Shown one piece after another: positions 1-11,985 of a stretch of DNA of 64,000 bases. The DNA is taken from the NCBI GenBank assembly GCA_029931535.1, contig JAQPZY010001596.1:1893501-1957500 (forward strand), in the 5' to 3' direction. A program made the position numbers and the translations under genes. The notes under the pieces were generated by a model that was given only the letters and a program-made list of their open reading frames with translations, had not been told where the DNA came from and ran no database searches. The stretch is from Margaritifera margaritifera. Its lineage: Eukaryota > Mollusca > Bivalvia > Unionida > Margaritiferidae. The first letter of the stretch is position 1, and every line of letters starts with the position of its first letter.

Positions 1-142
1 TGTTCCTTTTTGTAAAAGAAATATAGCACGTTATATGAATATATTTCCTTTAGACCAATAACGAGTGAGATTAAAAACCATTGAATGGACATATGTTGGT
101 TTATATATTTTCACTGCCAACTTGTCAACAAGGAATGTTCTA

Positions 143-475
143 AATAAATAATAGCATACAACATCACTGGGAAAGTATTGAATATATTAAAATAAATAAT
201 ACCATATAACATCACTGGGAAAGTATTGAATATATTAAAATAAATAATACCATACAACATCACTGGGAAAGTATTGAATATATTAAAATTAATAATAGCA
301 TACAACATCACTGGGAAAGTATTGAATATATTAAATAAATAATAGCATACAACATCACTGGGAAAGTATTGAACATATTAAAATAAATAATAGCATACAA
401 CATCACTGGGAAAGTATTGAATATATTAAATAAATAATAGCATACAAAGTATTGAATATATTAAAATAAATGAAG
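143..475. repeat. 48-bp minisatellite, about 7 copies
   Basis: The core CATCACTGGGAAAGTATTGA recurs every 48 bp (161, 209, 257, 305, 352, 400), with the last copy shortened. Because 48 is a multiple of three, the minus strand stays open over several units; this repeating peptide is not evidence of a gene. Confidence 0.95.
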
Positions 476-607
476 ACCTTGACTATACATTAAAAAGATT
501 CTGTAATTTTTGTCAAAACTCGTGATTACATGTAGTGTACAAATTAGCGCATAACACTATCTTTGATACCCTAACCTCGCATCGCTCGATTACTATGTCG
601 ACTACAA

Positions 608-610
<3 letters not shown>

Positions 611-699
<89 letters not shown>
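611..699. repeat. (CT)n microsatellite
   Basis: An uninterrupted CT dinucleotide tract of about 44 units. Confidence 0.99.
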
Positions 700-701
<2 letters not shown>

Positions 702-810
702 GTAAGATGACTTCTTTTGGAGAATTTATTTTCAGAATTCTGAGTTATATATAAATTAGTCGAATGGATAATTAATCAGTATCAATCATGTATCGAGGAA
801 GTCTAGCAGA

Positions 811-964
811 CAGTGGTGTACTGACCATTGGGCATACCGGGACAAATCCCGGTGGGCCGCCGCAAAAAATCCGTTTTTACCGGTGTTTTACTAGTGTGAG
901 CAAACCCCCGGGCCTGTCAAAGCAGATAAGTCCAGGGCCGAGTTGCTTACCCAGTACACTCCTG
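811..964 (+). mobile_element. hAT-type MITE with 8-bp target duplication
   Basis: The element begins CAGTGGTGTACTG and ends CAGTACACTCCTG; the two ends are inverted copies at 11 of 13 positions. It is flanked by CTAGCAGA (803-810) and CTAGTAGA (965-972), an 8-bp duplication with one mismatch. The CAG...CTG ends and 8-bp duplication are typical of hAT transposons. At 154 bp it encodes nothing and would need an outside transposase. Confidence 0.8.
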
Positions 965-1294
965 CTAGTAGATGTCCAACCCAGACGAAAGTTATCGATG
1001 TATTCTATTTACTATCCAACGTAACTCCTTGTAATTACATAATTATTCAAATATAATTTGAACCTTTGAAGTCGATTTCCTATTCGAAAGATCGCCTCAG
1101 GGGCCACGCGGATCGAACATGATATGTTCGCTGTTGTACATTATACGTCGGCTCTATGGTCTGAACTGACTAGCGAGCACGAGATGTGTAAACAGATAGT
1201 TGGTTTCTAGAAGGGTGGGGTGGGGGTCACATACTTTCCTAGTCGCGTTTAGTACACAACTGTGACACCGTTAATCCTTCCCATCAGAAGGGGC

Positions 1295-1441
1295 ATTCCC
1301 CGCCCTGTTCCCCATTCCCGGTAAATCCAGGTTTGTATTAACCATTCCCCGCCCTGTTCCCCATTCCCGGTAAATCCAGGTTTGTATTAACCATTCCCCG
1401 CCCTGTTCCCCATTCCCGGTAAATCCAGGTTTGTATTAACT
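1295..1441. repeat. 49-bp tandem repeat, 3 copies
   Basis: ATTCCCCGCCCTGTTCCCC recurs at 1295, 1344 and 1393 with nearly identical units. Confidence 0.95.
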
Positions 1442-1931
1442 AGGATATCATCTGAAGTGGATAGATTTAGCTTTAGATTCAACCTGCTGTGATTGAAATG
1501 AAAGGAGCACATTGTTCCGTTTTGGTGATAAATGATTTCGATGTATTGACGCTGAAATTTATAGGTGCGACGCTTTACTTTGGTAACCGGTATTCAAACG
1601 ATATTTTTTCCCAACTTATGACATCAACGGCCGCAGATACTACTTTCACCAGTTCCACCCACTCGGTCTAAACGATCAATAAGTTACTTCGGCTACAGAA
1701 CATAGATAATAGTGCTGCAATACAAAAGCTCTGTTACTGATTAAACTGGGTAGATAAACACAGAACTCCTAATTATTTGTTCAGTCAGAATTAGATGGAA
1801 CTAATCTAGCGTGATATGTCTGGGTAAATAGCAACTAAAGTTTATCATGTGAGGGGGAAGCTATACCCCGATTAATGGACTTGTGATAATACTAATATTA
1901 GTACTACTAATATATACTTCTAATAATACTA

Positions 1932-1933
<2 letters not shown>
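1442..1933. other. No recognised feature
   Basis: Unique-looking AT-rich sequence. The single 60-codon open frame at 1489-1671 has no recognisable motif. Confidence 0.5.

Positions 1934-2024
<91 letters not shown>
1934..2024. repeat. (TA)n(CA)n compound microsatellite
   Basis: About 34 TA units pass directly into about 10 CA units. Confidence 0.98.
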
Positions 2025-2527
2025 TACGGGGCGAGCTAGCCCGTGGGTGGGGGTGTGTGAAAGGGCCTATATATACAGTAATAATAAGTAATATAGAATA
2101 CAAATCTAAGTGAACTGGATCCAGTCCAGCAAGGGATTGGCAGTATCACGAATTGATTAAGATAACTGTAACTAACTGGCAACGAACATTGTATAACTAG
2201 TTTTTAACTAGCATAGCACTTTCGTTGAGCCTTTGTCAAAGCCGATTACAAAACAGAGACAAACAAAAAAGATAATCATAACAAGACAATCATTAAAAGC
2301 GTTGAATTTACAAAAGTTTACATGACTATGTCTAATGGGAGTATTCAATGACAATTTTATGTCACGCCTAATTCGTTTAAACTCTGGGGATAAAATGGCA
2401 ACCCAGATGGTATTGACCTACTAAAGGAGGAGCAATAGCACCATTAGTTTTCTTAATGTAAAGTGGTGTAACATTAGATTATATCCCAGATAATTAATTG
2501 TTTCTCTAATGACAGCAATGACCATAC

Positions 2528-2528
<1 letters not shown>

Positions 2529-2595
<67 letters not shown>

Positions 2596-2608
2596 TAATA
2601 ATAATAAT
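2529..2608. repeat. (TAA)n microsatellite
   Basis: About 25 TAA units with one interruption, inside the left arm of the Penelope-like element and absent from the right arm. Confidence 0.97.
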
Positions 2609-2729
2609 ACCAACAAGAACTACAAAAAACAGTAGTAATTATAGGTAAGTAAGTAAATAATGAACAACCTTAATAAATTATTTAATTGACAAAATGGGGG
2701 CTATAAACAGATGATGATTTTATTCGCAT

Positions 2730-3268
2730 GTGGATGCCTTTTTGGAATCTTCTTGGTTTAAGCCGCTTGGTTTCAGCGTTCTAAAGCGGCGTATCTAGTA
2801 AGATTTCTTTTCTTTCCTGGTTTGGGAATTCCAATTACGGTTGTGGGCAATTGCAGTTAATATTATATCACTAAAAGTATGGCCGTGTGAAGACAAGTGT
2901 TCTGCAACTGCGCATCTCAGCAACTTTGTCATACAATCAGATGTGTGAAGATTGGTCCTTTTGTGTAGCTTTTCTGTTTCTCTGGCATACTGAAACCCGC
3001 AGATCTTACGTGTGATGAGACAAATTACATTCTCTGTTTTGCACGTTCAGTTTGGACCATGTATGTTAAATTTTTCGCTCGTCGCTGTGGCAGAGAATGT
3101 GTTGGTCTCTATAATATTTTGACAGGTCTTTGCACCTTGTATCACCACTGGAACCAGATGTGACAGTATGGTCTTGGCTTCAATCGGAAAGTCCTCGGCT
3201 ATTTCTGCGAGACAAAAATATGCCTCAGCTATATATCGGCGCACTAATTTACAGGAAGAAAAAAACAT
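2730..3268 (-). pseudogene. GIY-YIG endonuclease domain of a Penelope-like element
   Basis: A single minus-strand frame interrupted by two stops reads CQNIIETNTFSATATSEKFN, then TCKTENVICLITRKICGFQY and ARETEKLHKRTNLHTSD, and ends near RRFRTLKPSGLN. This is the C-terminal GIY-YIG layout of Penelope-like retroelements: a Cys-rich lead, the VIYLI...CGxQYVGET core with its Arg, and a final KPxGLN. The first Gly-Ile-Tyr is replaced by VICLI and the core Gly before Glu-Thr by Arg, so the copy is probably inactive. Confidence 0.78.
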
Positions 3269-3952
3269 ATTTTGTTAGCAGGAAATTTGTCCGCAAAAAA
3301 GGAGCACAATCTATTCGTGCTATCTTAGCTATTTCTGCGGTTGGATTGACTCTAGGATTGACCGAGAGGTTACGAATGAAAAAAAATAAGTTTTATCATT
3401 CGTAACTTCTCTGTCAATCCTTGTTTCGTAAATAGCCAAAGTGGTCCGAATGGGAGCTACCTACAAACAGAGGTATGATTCGTGAGATTGACCTCGAAGA
3501 TCCGAAAGGTCTTGGCTTTGTGTTTACAGCCCCATTTTTTTTTTTTTTTTTCAGTTAAATAATTAATTGATTTTATTCATTATTCACTTACTCACTTATA
3601 ATTACTACTGTTTTTTATAGTTCTTGTTGGTATTATTATTGCTGTTATTGATTGGTGTCATTACAGAAACAATGAATTGTATGGGATAATTTATGGTTAC
3701 ACCACTTTACATTTAGAAAACTGATAGCGTTTTTGCTCCTTTTGTGTAGGTCAATACCAGCAGGTTGTCTTTTATCATCGGAGTTCAAACCAGTTACGCA
3801 CGGCACATACAATTTTCAAACAATACTTCCACTGTACCGACTCGTGTAAACTTTTGTAAACTCAACACTTTCTTTTGTGTTTATTGTTTGTCTTGTTTGT
3901 CTCTGTTTTGTAATTGCCTTCGACAAAGACTCAAGATAGATAGATAGATAAT

Positions 3953-4628
3953 ATTAATAGTATAATATTAATGGCAGTATAATCAGAAGCACATATCATA
4001 TTTAATCATATGTACGGACATCTGAGCGAATTCTTCTAAAGTACGGATTTGCTTGTTGCTATAGTTTTCCTTTAATTAAAAAAGTAATTGTTGTAGAGTG
4101 TGAAAAGTTCAATATAATGCTTTACATTGGACTAAAAGGGCTTAGAGGTATACAAAGAGCTAATTGTCAAGGCCCGTAGAAAATGACAGCTCTTCCGACG
4201 TCTTCCTTTTTTTTTAAGACTAAATGTGGTGAATTAAAAGTAAGGATTTCGTTCCAAATCAGGGAAGGGGGGTGGGGTGGACATTTTACAAATAAATGTG
4301 TTGTTTGCCTGAAAGAAAATATGTTTTTGCTTCTTCTTCTTTCTTATCCGGAAAGTGTATAAAACTTAAATTCTACCGATATTTCTCACCTGTAGGATGC
4401 CTCCATCATGTCCGTACCGTTCACACCTGGTAAGCATTACAACTCAGTGGACATCTTCCGTTTGTTTATGCCTTCCAATATTTGAACTGTATATCATACG
4501 AAGATCTAGCTTTTTGAGAGTTTCATCAGTATGTCTGTATTTTTACAAAGTTGTGTCCATTTGTGATGCAAGTTGGCTCTCCACACAGGCAGCTGTTTGG
4601 AATTAATGTGGCTCAGTAACCATTCAAC
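3953..4628. other. No recognised feature
   Basis: AT-rich sequence with a G-rich patch near 4265; no open frame with motifs and no tandem structure seen. Confidence 0.5.
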
Positions 4629-4712
<84 letters not shown>

Positions 4713-4749
4713 GGATGGATGGATGGATGGATGGATGGATGGATGGATG

Positions 4750-4815
<66 letters not shown>

Positions 4816-4823
4816 CAGACAGA
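4629..4823. repeat. (GATA)n-(GGAT)n-(GATA)n compound microsatellite
   Basis: GATA units switch to about 10 GGAT units (4711-4750) and back to GATA, ending in GACA/GGAT variants. The symmetrical pattern suggests a point change that spread by slippage. Confidence 0.97.
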
Positions 4824-5007
4824 TGGATAGATACTTGTGTAGCTGGGTAAAGGAGATGTAATTATTCCAGCTAACTTTGATTCCCCTTTGAATGGCTTAA
4901 AATACACAATAATAGACGTCAGTATATTGTATATGTGTTTTGCGACTTAGTTAAGACACATGTAATTGGTAAGTCACATAGTTTTAACCCTTTTTTCTTT
5001 TTGGGAG

Positions 5008-5212
5008 CAGCTGAAGATCAGTTGTTAGAGCATCGGACTTATAATCCGAGGGTCGCGGGTTCGATACCCGCCCAGGCCAGTCGGGGTCGGCTGCTTCGGC
5101 CTTGGGAAAGGCAATCAATTCCCATTTCCTCTGTATCGTATTGCCAATAATGTGTTCAAAGTGCCGTTGAAACCAACAAAAATACAACAACAACTACAAA
5201 CAAACAAACACA
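5008..5212 (+). mobile_element. tRNA-headed SINE, family 1
   Basis: The head has an A-box-like GTTAGAGCATCGG, an anticodon-like stem-loop with CTTATAA between TCGGA and TCCGA, and a B box GGTTCGATACC in a T-arm-like stem. The body follows (CAGGCCAGTCGGGGTCGGCTG) and the tail is CAACAAAAATACAACAACAA-like. The same head and body recur inverted near 31.5, 36.7 and 53.8 kb, so this is a dispersed SINE and no tRNA gene. Confidence 0.85.
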
Positions 5213-5719
5213 ATCTTTTTTTTCAAAAAAGAAATACTAATCTAGGAAATCATCAATGTTATCTTGGAAGTTAGTCAGTATATTCCCCAGACTATTTATG
5301 GCCTTATCATCTTATCATGGTTGGGGGGGGGGGGGTTCAGTCAGTACTACAGTGTAATTCGATGTCCTTCACGTAAGACAGATTTACTTTTTCTGACATA
5401 CATGACGTTTAATACATTATACACCTGCGCCATAATATATGAGGGCAAACGCAACGAAGTCTATTTCTAAATGAGAAATACAGAGTAATAAATATTTCCT
5501 ACACCCATTCAACCAGGCTCTGGCAAAACTTCAATGTCAAGGAGTCACACTAGAGTCTGGTTGGAAGAGACTAGTATGGCCTTCATCTCTCGGAAGAAAG
5601 GAGAATTCTCCACGTACTAATTAGCGTAATTATTTTTTTAATCGTTCTTTTTATCCTTTACAAATTGTGATTGACTCAGGACAAGAGGTGTTGAAGTTAT
5701 ACAGTTAAACATATTGTAA
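5213..5719. other. No recognised gene; short G run
   Basis: Holds an 11-base G run near 5326 and otherwise unremarkable AT-rich sequence up to the LINE remnant. Confidence 0.5.
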
Positions 5720-6810
5720 ATTATATGTATTGTATAATCTCTTTTTGATCTACATAAATGATATACTCACTTCCGTCAACAGTAACATTCAAGTATTTGC
5801 TGATATAGGACTGAACATCTGACTTCATGGATTTTGAATAACACAGACTGCGAACGTCTACAAAGTGACCTATACAAATTAGAAAGCTGGGAATACAACC
5901 AGCTTGGAACCAAGCATATGTAACAATAACTTACTCGGTACGAACCTGATACAATCAGACTTAGTCAAGTATTTGAGAATATATATCTCCAAAGACTCGT
6001 CTTGGAAATAAAACTACGTTAATAATAATAATCTAGGCAAATAACACACTAATATTTATCAATAGAAACATCCAAACAAACAAAACACAAAAAAACGACA
6101 TACAAAGCATATGTATGACCTCTTTTATGCAGGGCCTGCGCAAGGGTATTTGGCACCCTAGGCGAACTTTCAGCCTTGCGCCCCCCCCCCCTCCCCTCAA
6201 TTAACTTTCGAAAATGAACATTTTACATTTATTCTTTCCTTCTGTTTTTCTCTTTCTATTTCTAGGCGCTTAAATCTTCTATTTTACGCTATTTCTCTTT
6301 CTTTTTTTATTCTTTCAGTTTTTTTCCGCCCCCCCCCCCCCCCAATTTGCCTTATAGTTGACAGAGCGGTTAAAGAGGTCCTGCTTTATGGTACTTCTCC
6401 ACTGTTTGGGGTTAAGACAATATATCCACCATATTGAAATGATACAACATAAGGCTGTCAGATATATTCTTAAATGATTCAACATAAGTATGCCAGATAT
6501 ATCCTTAACTAATAGAACACACCTAGCATCTGTGCAAAACAATCTTAGCTTTGCAACACTCGAGGAAAAACGCGGAATATCTTATGTTTGTATGTTCTAT
6601 AAAATTAGAAACAAACTAGTCAAAATAGATTTCCTTTCCTAACTAAATGTAACCAAAAGACATGGGTACAGCATTCCCTACTCCAAACCCTTCCTGACTA
6701 AATGTAACCAAAAACAGACAGTAAATATATTTCTGTGACAGGCTTGGATTATGTGCAAACCGCTCATTCAACAATCTAACCCGTGGAGTTGAACTTCGAT
6801 TAGAGGATAA
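5720..6810 (+). mobile_element. Degenerate CR1/L2-like LINE, reverse transcriptase C-terminal part, split by a hAT-like insertion
   Basis: Pieces of the 3' half of a LINE reverse transcriptase are readable in shifting frames: LFLIYINDI, FADIG, SDLYKLESWEYNQL, then TYKAYV and PLL just before 6130. After 6384 come IEMIQHKAVRYILK, NLSFATLEEKRGISYVCMFY and KIRNKLVKIDFL. Stops and frameshifts are frequent. Removing 6130-6383 rejoins TYKAYV-PLL to WYFSTVWG in one frame, showing that this block was inserted into the LINE later. Confidence 0.82.
6130..6383 (+). mobile_element. hAT-like nonautonomous insertion inside the LINE
   Basis: It begins CAGGGCCTGCGCAAGGG with the GCACCCTAGGCGAAC block often seen at hAT ends, and ends AGGTCCTG, which is nearly the inverse of the start (CAGGGCCT against CAGGACCT). 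TTTATG flanks both sides. It contains two C runs (about 14 and 15 bases). The LINE reading frame is restored when it is removed, which fixes the insertion limits to within a few bases. Confidence 0.65.
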
Positions 6811-7074
6811 CAGTTACACATAGCTGGCTGATTATTATTACATCGGTCCATTGAAATGGCTAATATACAATAGTTGATTTGACAGCCGCCGCGCTCGCCG
6901 GGAGGTACATTTATTAATTTCCTCTATATACATAAAAATTGCAACATACGTATCTTCCGGTAAGGTCTACGTCATCATTTGAATTTGTATTCTTACTGGG
7001 GTTAGAGTATACATCATTTTGATCATGGGAGAAACGTGTTGAAGCGTTTAGATGAGTAGAGAGTCTGGGATGCC

Positions 7075-7235
7075 AGACCCGTCATGCATCAACCTTGTGA
7101 CAAATCCGGTAATCGGATCAGCCCAGGTCGGTTGCTGTCGTATGTCCCTGGGCAAGGCACTTTACTAAAATTTCTTCCGCACGATATAACCTGTAATGTG
7201 CAGATGAGCAGTAAAACACAAAACAAACAAAGAGA
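7075..7235 (+). mobile_element. Degenerate SINE body
   Basis: GTCGTATGTCCCTGGGCAAG then GCACTTTACT matches the body seen in the SINE at 22.4 kb (GTGTGTCCTTGGATAAGTCA), followed by an A-rich CAAAC-type tail. The tRNA-like head is too decayed to read. Confidence 0.5.
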
Positions 7236-7715
7236 CAAAACATAACCTTGTGATGTTAATACTACATTGGATTGTTTTATGTACACATACTACTCCAAAC
7301 TGATTGTCTGAAGCCATATGATCAGTAATTTGTTTAAAAGAAGAGGAGGATTGGGAGATTATGTTCGTGAACTCTGATATGCTAAAATCATACACTCACT
7401 TGCTGTAACGAGCATTTACAGTACAATCTGATTAAAATCGAGATCTACGTATAATAACTAAGTCTGGTGGACATCGATACGAGCTCGTGTTCTGCTGACC
7501 ATGTGATTCAGCAATCAAATCGCTATTTTCAATGTACTGAAAGCAAAACAAACAAAAAAATACGTCATTTGGAACATATCATTACTAACGATAACTCTCC
7601 CCAACACAAAACGCAACACTTGAACTTATCGGTTACTAAATATAAGTGGACATTTAATTCCAAATGTTACCAGAACATGAACCTGTATCCGTGACTGTCT
7701 GAAATCTTGATTTTT

Positions 7716-7890
7716 GGGACTGACCATTTAATTGTTTTTGTTGAGGGGGGGGGGGGGGGGGCTGTGTATTTCGAATTTCTTTCGAACCAGGATATTTTAT
7801 TTTCTTTCGCCTGAAGGTAATTTATCTTTTTCAACTAATATGATGGATAAAATTGTTCTTTTTCTCGATAAGCGGCAGTGGCCAAGAAGT
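7716..7890 (+). mobile_element. G-run MITE family, copy 1 (right end decayed)
   Basis: It starts GGGACTGACCATTTAATTG, followed by a 16-base G run, then CTTTCGAACCAGGATATTTT. Copies at 42269-42511 and 60428-60676 share this layout. The right terminal repeat is not clear in this copy. Confidence 0.55.
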
Positions 7891-8446
7891 CTAAACCTTA
7901 GGTCTAAGGTGTTTAGCTTTGAATATTGCAGCCATTAGTTGGAGTCAACACAAAGGTGAAATTCTTTATCCAAGCCTCATAAAATAAAAGAGATCCAAGA
8001 TATTAAAAAAAAAGAAAAAAAAATTGGTTCTCATTTATCCACGTGACCGTAGGTACAAAACGGTCAACGTTGAACTTTTCCACATTGTAAAAACTTAATG
8101 ACATATTCTTTCTTCGCAAATATCCTTGGAAATTACAATTTTAAATTAAGGGTGACCGCTGTCTTTCATAAATGAATTACAAAGAAAAAGAATACAGATC
8201 TGTTTGGCATGTAGAGACTCTCCAAAAGTAAGAACAGTGCACGTGTTTTAATTTTATACAGGCATTACATTGCACACATGATTACAGCACGTTTAACTGA
8301 GCGTAATAACAGGGCCCGATCGATGTGCCCAACTCCTATTAATAACAAAATGTATTGTATAGTAAGCACATTTCTTTCAATTCTGGGATATGGTAGACAA
8401 ACGCAAATCTTATTGTCCTTAAATTAACATCTTTTACTTAATTCCC
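7891..8446. other. No recognised feature
   Basis: AT-rich; no motif-bearing frame or tandem repeat seen. Confidence 0.5.
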
Positions 8447-8617
8447 GAATGCCCAGGATGCAGTCCAAGTCACGTATCACGACACTGTTTTCTCATATAA
8501 TATGAATGCCCAGGATGCAGTCCAAGTCACGTATCACGACACTGTTTTCTCATATAATATGAATGCCCAGGATGCAGTCCAAGTCACGTATCACGACACT
8601 GTTTTCTCATATAATAT
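8447..8617. repeat. 57-bp tandem repeat, 3 identical copies
   Basis: Units begin GAATGCCCAGGATGCAG at 8447, 8504 and 8561. All three units are identical over 57 bp, which implies recent duplication. Confidence 0.97.
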
Positions 8618-10106
8618 GAAATCAAATTATAGACTGCTGACATAGTAAGCCTAATTTGACAACGAATATGGCAGGAGCGGATTCAAAAAGAACTCTGACG
8701 TAACGGCTAAGTTGTTGGGGCGGGAAACAGGAAGGCGAGGGTAACAGTAATGTAGTCGGATAGGATTCCAACAACATGGAAGCTTCATGAAAAAAGTTTA
8801 AATAGAATAATATTTTCTGAGGAGATAGGGGCTATTTTGAAAGCAGACGACAAAAACACGTGGACGCGATACGTTCAGTGCTTTCGCCTAGTAACGCCAG
8901 CGGATAAGACAACAAAAAAAAAATATTTTAGAAGAAAAAAAACTTTCAACAAGAGAGGTATCTAATTCCCATTGGCTATGCCGGTAAAGTAGCCACTCTT
9001 ATGCTTCGATTGAACTTGAAGAGTCTAGCATTTACAGCAAATGTTACTAAAAAATTACTGTTCGCCCACTTTAAGTTACATGTGTAATTTACTGTTCTCC
9101 CACTTTAAGTTAAATGTGTAATTTTCAATACGGTTAGATAACGTGGATTTATTCTTTAGCTGACAGCACAGAAACACCCCAAATAACACGTCCAGTAAAC
9201 TTTTTTAATACAAGAAAAATGTATTTGCTGAAATACAAAAATTCAATTCTGATGCACTGAATGTGGATACTAGCAAAACAAAGTTATGTAAGTGATGAAA
9301 CCATCAAATCGTTAAATTTGCACCATAGTTAATCAACATTTTTGGACTTAGATATGAAACAGGACATTCACTTCGAGCCATTATATCATTGTCCAGTGCA
9401 CACTTACTCAAGGCATTAACTAGAGCGATAATATATCCATTGTTTCCGTTGATCAGATTTATGACATGCTCCGTAATTACTAATTTATTTCATAACTGAG
9501 TCTTTGTAAACTCCATGTCACGTGACATTAGTAGGGATCACATACGATATTCTTTAATTTGAAACGTTTGCCCGGAACACGAGGGAAATTTTTTACCCCA
9601 AGGCTTCTAGGTCTTTCTTTGAACCCAAGGGTTTAAAATCTTCCCAGTGTGTACCTGCAAACGTTTGCACAAAGCAAAGTGTGTATGATTGTTATTCGCA
9701 CATGATGACTGACTGAATTTGAATTCAACTCGTATTCGGCAAGTTTGTCATGTTCGAGTATCGCACATGATCCAATACTATGTATTTAAATATATGACCA
9801 AAGCCATTTGTTAAACCTACAAACAGAACACGCAGTTCTGATGTTTGAGTACAGCTGGCACAATTATAAAAAAGCAAGCAAAGAAACAAACAAACAAAAA
9901 AACAAATTTTAGAAAATACATGTTTCATTTGAAGTATAACTGACCTGATCAACAAAGTACAATTTGGTAAATTAATAACGTTGATCTGGATATCATTCCT
10001 TTTTTCCTCTTGAAATATATTGACGTAGAATGGATGAAAAAAGAGGATTTCAGCATCAAAACCAAATGTCGGGAATCGGATTAAAGTTCATGATCGATCA
10101 TCCGCT
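8618..10106. other. No recognised gene
   Basis: Contains a two-copy 35-bp repeat near 9055-9124 (CCCACTTTAAGTTA core). The remaining AT-rich sequence shows no motif-bearing frame. Confidence 0.5.
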
Positions 10107-10480
10107 GTTTACCCATCGATATTTGTTTTTTAATCGATTAATTTGTCTACATCATGTATTGGCAAAACTTAACCGCTATCAAAATCAAAACAAACAAATA
10201 ACTTTTTTTTCCCTACACAGCGGGAGTGGTGCAAAACCGAATTCTAACCAAAGTAGATACATAACTCGTAATAGATTAATTGGTCATTTCGTTGTTTACC
10301 CATTGCTGTTTGATTATTAAGCGAATAATTTGTCTACATGATGTATTGACAAAGCTTCATCGCTATTACGAACAAGTAAAGAAAATAATATTTTTTCCTA
10401 AACAGCGGGATTGGTGCTAAACCAAATTTTAACCAAAGTAGATACATAAATCGTAACAGATTAATTGGTCATTTCTATAA
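10107..10480. repeat. 187-bp direct duplication, 2 diverged copies
   Basis: GTTTACCCAT opens each copy (10107 and 10294) and AGATTAATTGGTCATTTC closes each. Between them AACCAAAGTAGATACATAA is shared. Point differences and small indels show an old duplication. Confidence 0.85.
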
Positions 10481-10853
10481 AAGTGACTAATGCTCGATCT
10501 AGTCGATTTATAGCAACAGCACCGTCAAAAAACGTAAAAAACCATAACTACCCCAGTGGTTTTTGCCGCCTGTGACGGAAATTGATAAAAAAAATCACGT
10601 GTATGATACCATAGTTATAAGTTTTCGAACCTACATTTATGTAGGTATTTTACTACTTAGTCAAACTGTACACTGATGAGGGCAAAAGTAAAGTATGCCC
10701 TCCACTTTCTCCCTCCCCGCATATTTTATTTTTTTATTTTCGTTAAACATATCGCACTATAACATTGTAGCGTATAATCCTTTTGAGTTGTGAGCCGGAA
10801 ATATACTCCTACACGAAAATTTAAGAGTTCCACGCTTTTAACCAAGGCAAACC

Positions 10854-10855
<2 letters not shown>

Positions 10856-10934
<79 letters not shown>
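10856..10934. repeat. (TA)n microsatellite
   Basis: About 39 uninterrupted TA units. The Ile-Tyr open frames over it are artefacts. Confidence 0.98.
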
Positions 10935-10937
<3 letters not shown>

Positions 10938-11425
10938 CATACACATTCGTGGATTTATCAATAAGCCCTTTTCAACATTTATATGCCCTTCTTCAAAATG
11001 CGATTTTGATGGAAGCATATTATTGGAAATTTACTTCATCTTATCTGCGATGCTTTCTCGCAAGTTTGATACTGATGATAGGGTTCGATACGTGAGGAAA
11101 AAAAGGACAACGGTGTATCCATATCGAACTGACTGATTGTCTCTTTAAATTTCAAAGATGGCATTACATTGGCATCCTTACGGTATTCAGCTTCTTGGCT
11201 CCTGCGTCTCTTGTAGCTACCAACCTCGTCTTATTTATGACAGATTAATGGTAATGAACACATTAGTATTCGAGGCTTTGTCGCGCACATTGGAGTGTCC
11301 CCAAGCAGTAGACGTTTGTCTCGGATCAATATTTAGATTGGAATGCCTAATTGTCTTTTTATCGTTAAAAACACAATTATTGTTAGAAGAAAGACTAAAT
11401 TTACATGAATGCGGCGAGAGATGAA

Positions 11426-11429
<4 letters not shown>
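10935..11429. other. No recognised feature
   Basis: Contains an 88-codon open frame (11158-11424) without recognisable motifs that runs towards the next TA tract; I do not call it a gene. Confidence 0.4.
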
Positions 11430-11506
<77 letters not shown>

Positions 11507-11515
11507 AACACACAT
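11430..11515. repeat. (TA)n with short CA tail
   Basis: About 33 TA units followed by a CACACA tail. Confidence 0.98.
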
Positions 11516-11814
11516 CATATTGCGAATATGTCATTTGAAAATGACTGTATACAGCAATGGGGTTCTGTGTATCAGGTACTGATTAAGATAATTGTAAATA
11601 TAAACTGACAATAAACAGTTCGAAACTAGCTTTTACCGGTAACTAGCCTAAGCAACAAAGTTTCAATGAGATTTCAAACGGTTTACTCAGTGATATGAAC
11701 GAACAATGCATAACTAGTTTTGCACTGTTTGTTGTTTCTATTTGGCGCGTGTGTGTGTGTGTGTGATTAAAATGGTGTCATGTTTATATTGGAAGAGGAA
11801 ATTGACTGATTTGT

Positions 11815-11985
11815 GTTTAGCGGCACATTATCAGATCAAAAGTTTATGTCGTGCCAACGCAATAGGAGTAAATTATCTTCCCCTGCGAAATACCACGATG
11901 GCCTGGCAGGCCTTATCAGGGCAGGAGTCGAACCCGCATCCTTCTGCTCACGAGTCCGACATGCTAAAACATCACTTGACCACTA
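11815..11985 (-). mobile_element. tRNA-headed SINE, antisense
   Basis: On the minus strand the head reads TTTTAGCATGTCGG, an anticodon-like loop CTCGTGA, then the B box GGTTCGACTCC and GCCTGCCAGGCC. It occupies part of a 194-codon open frame at 11742-12326, which is therefore not a credible gene. Confidence 0.7.

Larger units (their letters stand above)
2230..3935 (-). mobile_element. Penelope-like element remnant flanked by long inverted repeats
   Basis: A degraded GIY-YIG reading frame (2730-3268, minus) sits between two arms. The left arm (about 2230-2690) matches the reverse complement of the right arm (about 3553-3930) in several long blocks, for example AGTAATTATAGGTAAGTAAG on the left against AGTAATTATAAGTGAGTAAG. 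The left arm carries an extra (TAA)n tract. Penelope-like retroelements are known for terminal repeats that may be direct or inverted. The reverse transcriptase core is not visible, so the copy is internally deleted. A short GATA tract follows the right arm. Confidence 0.75.

Noticed and set aside
111..311. Repetitive open frame on the minus strand
   Set aside because: It is the translation of a 48-bp minisatellite whose period is a multiple of three.
5020..5090. Possible functional tRNA gene (TAT anticodon)
   Set aside because: The acceptor stem does not pair, and the head continues into a SINE body with related copies elsewhere.
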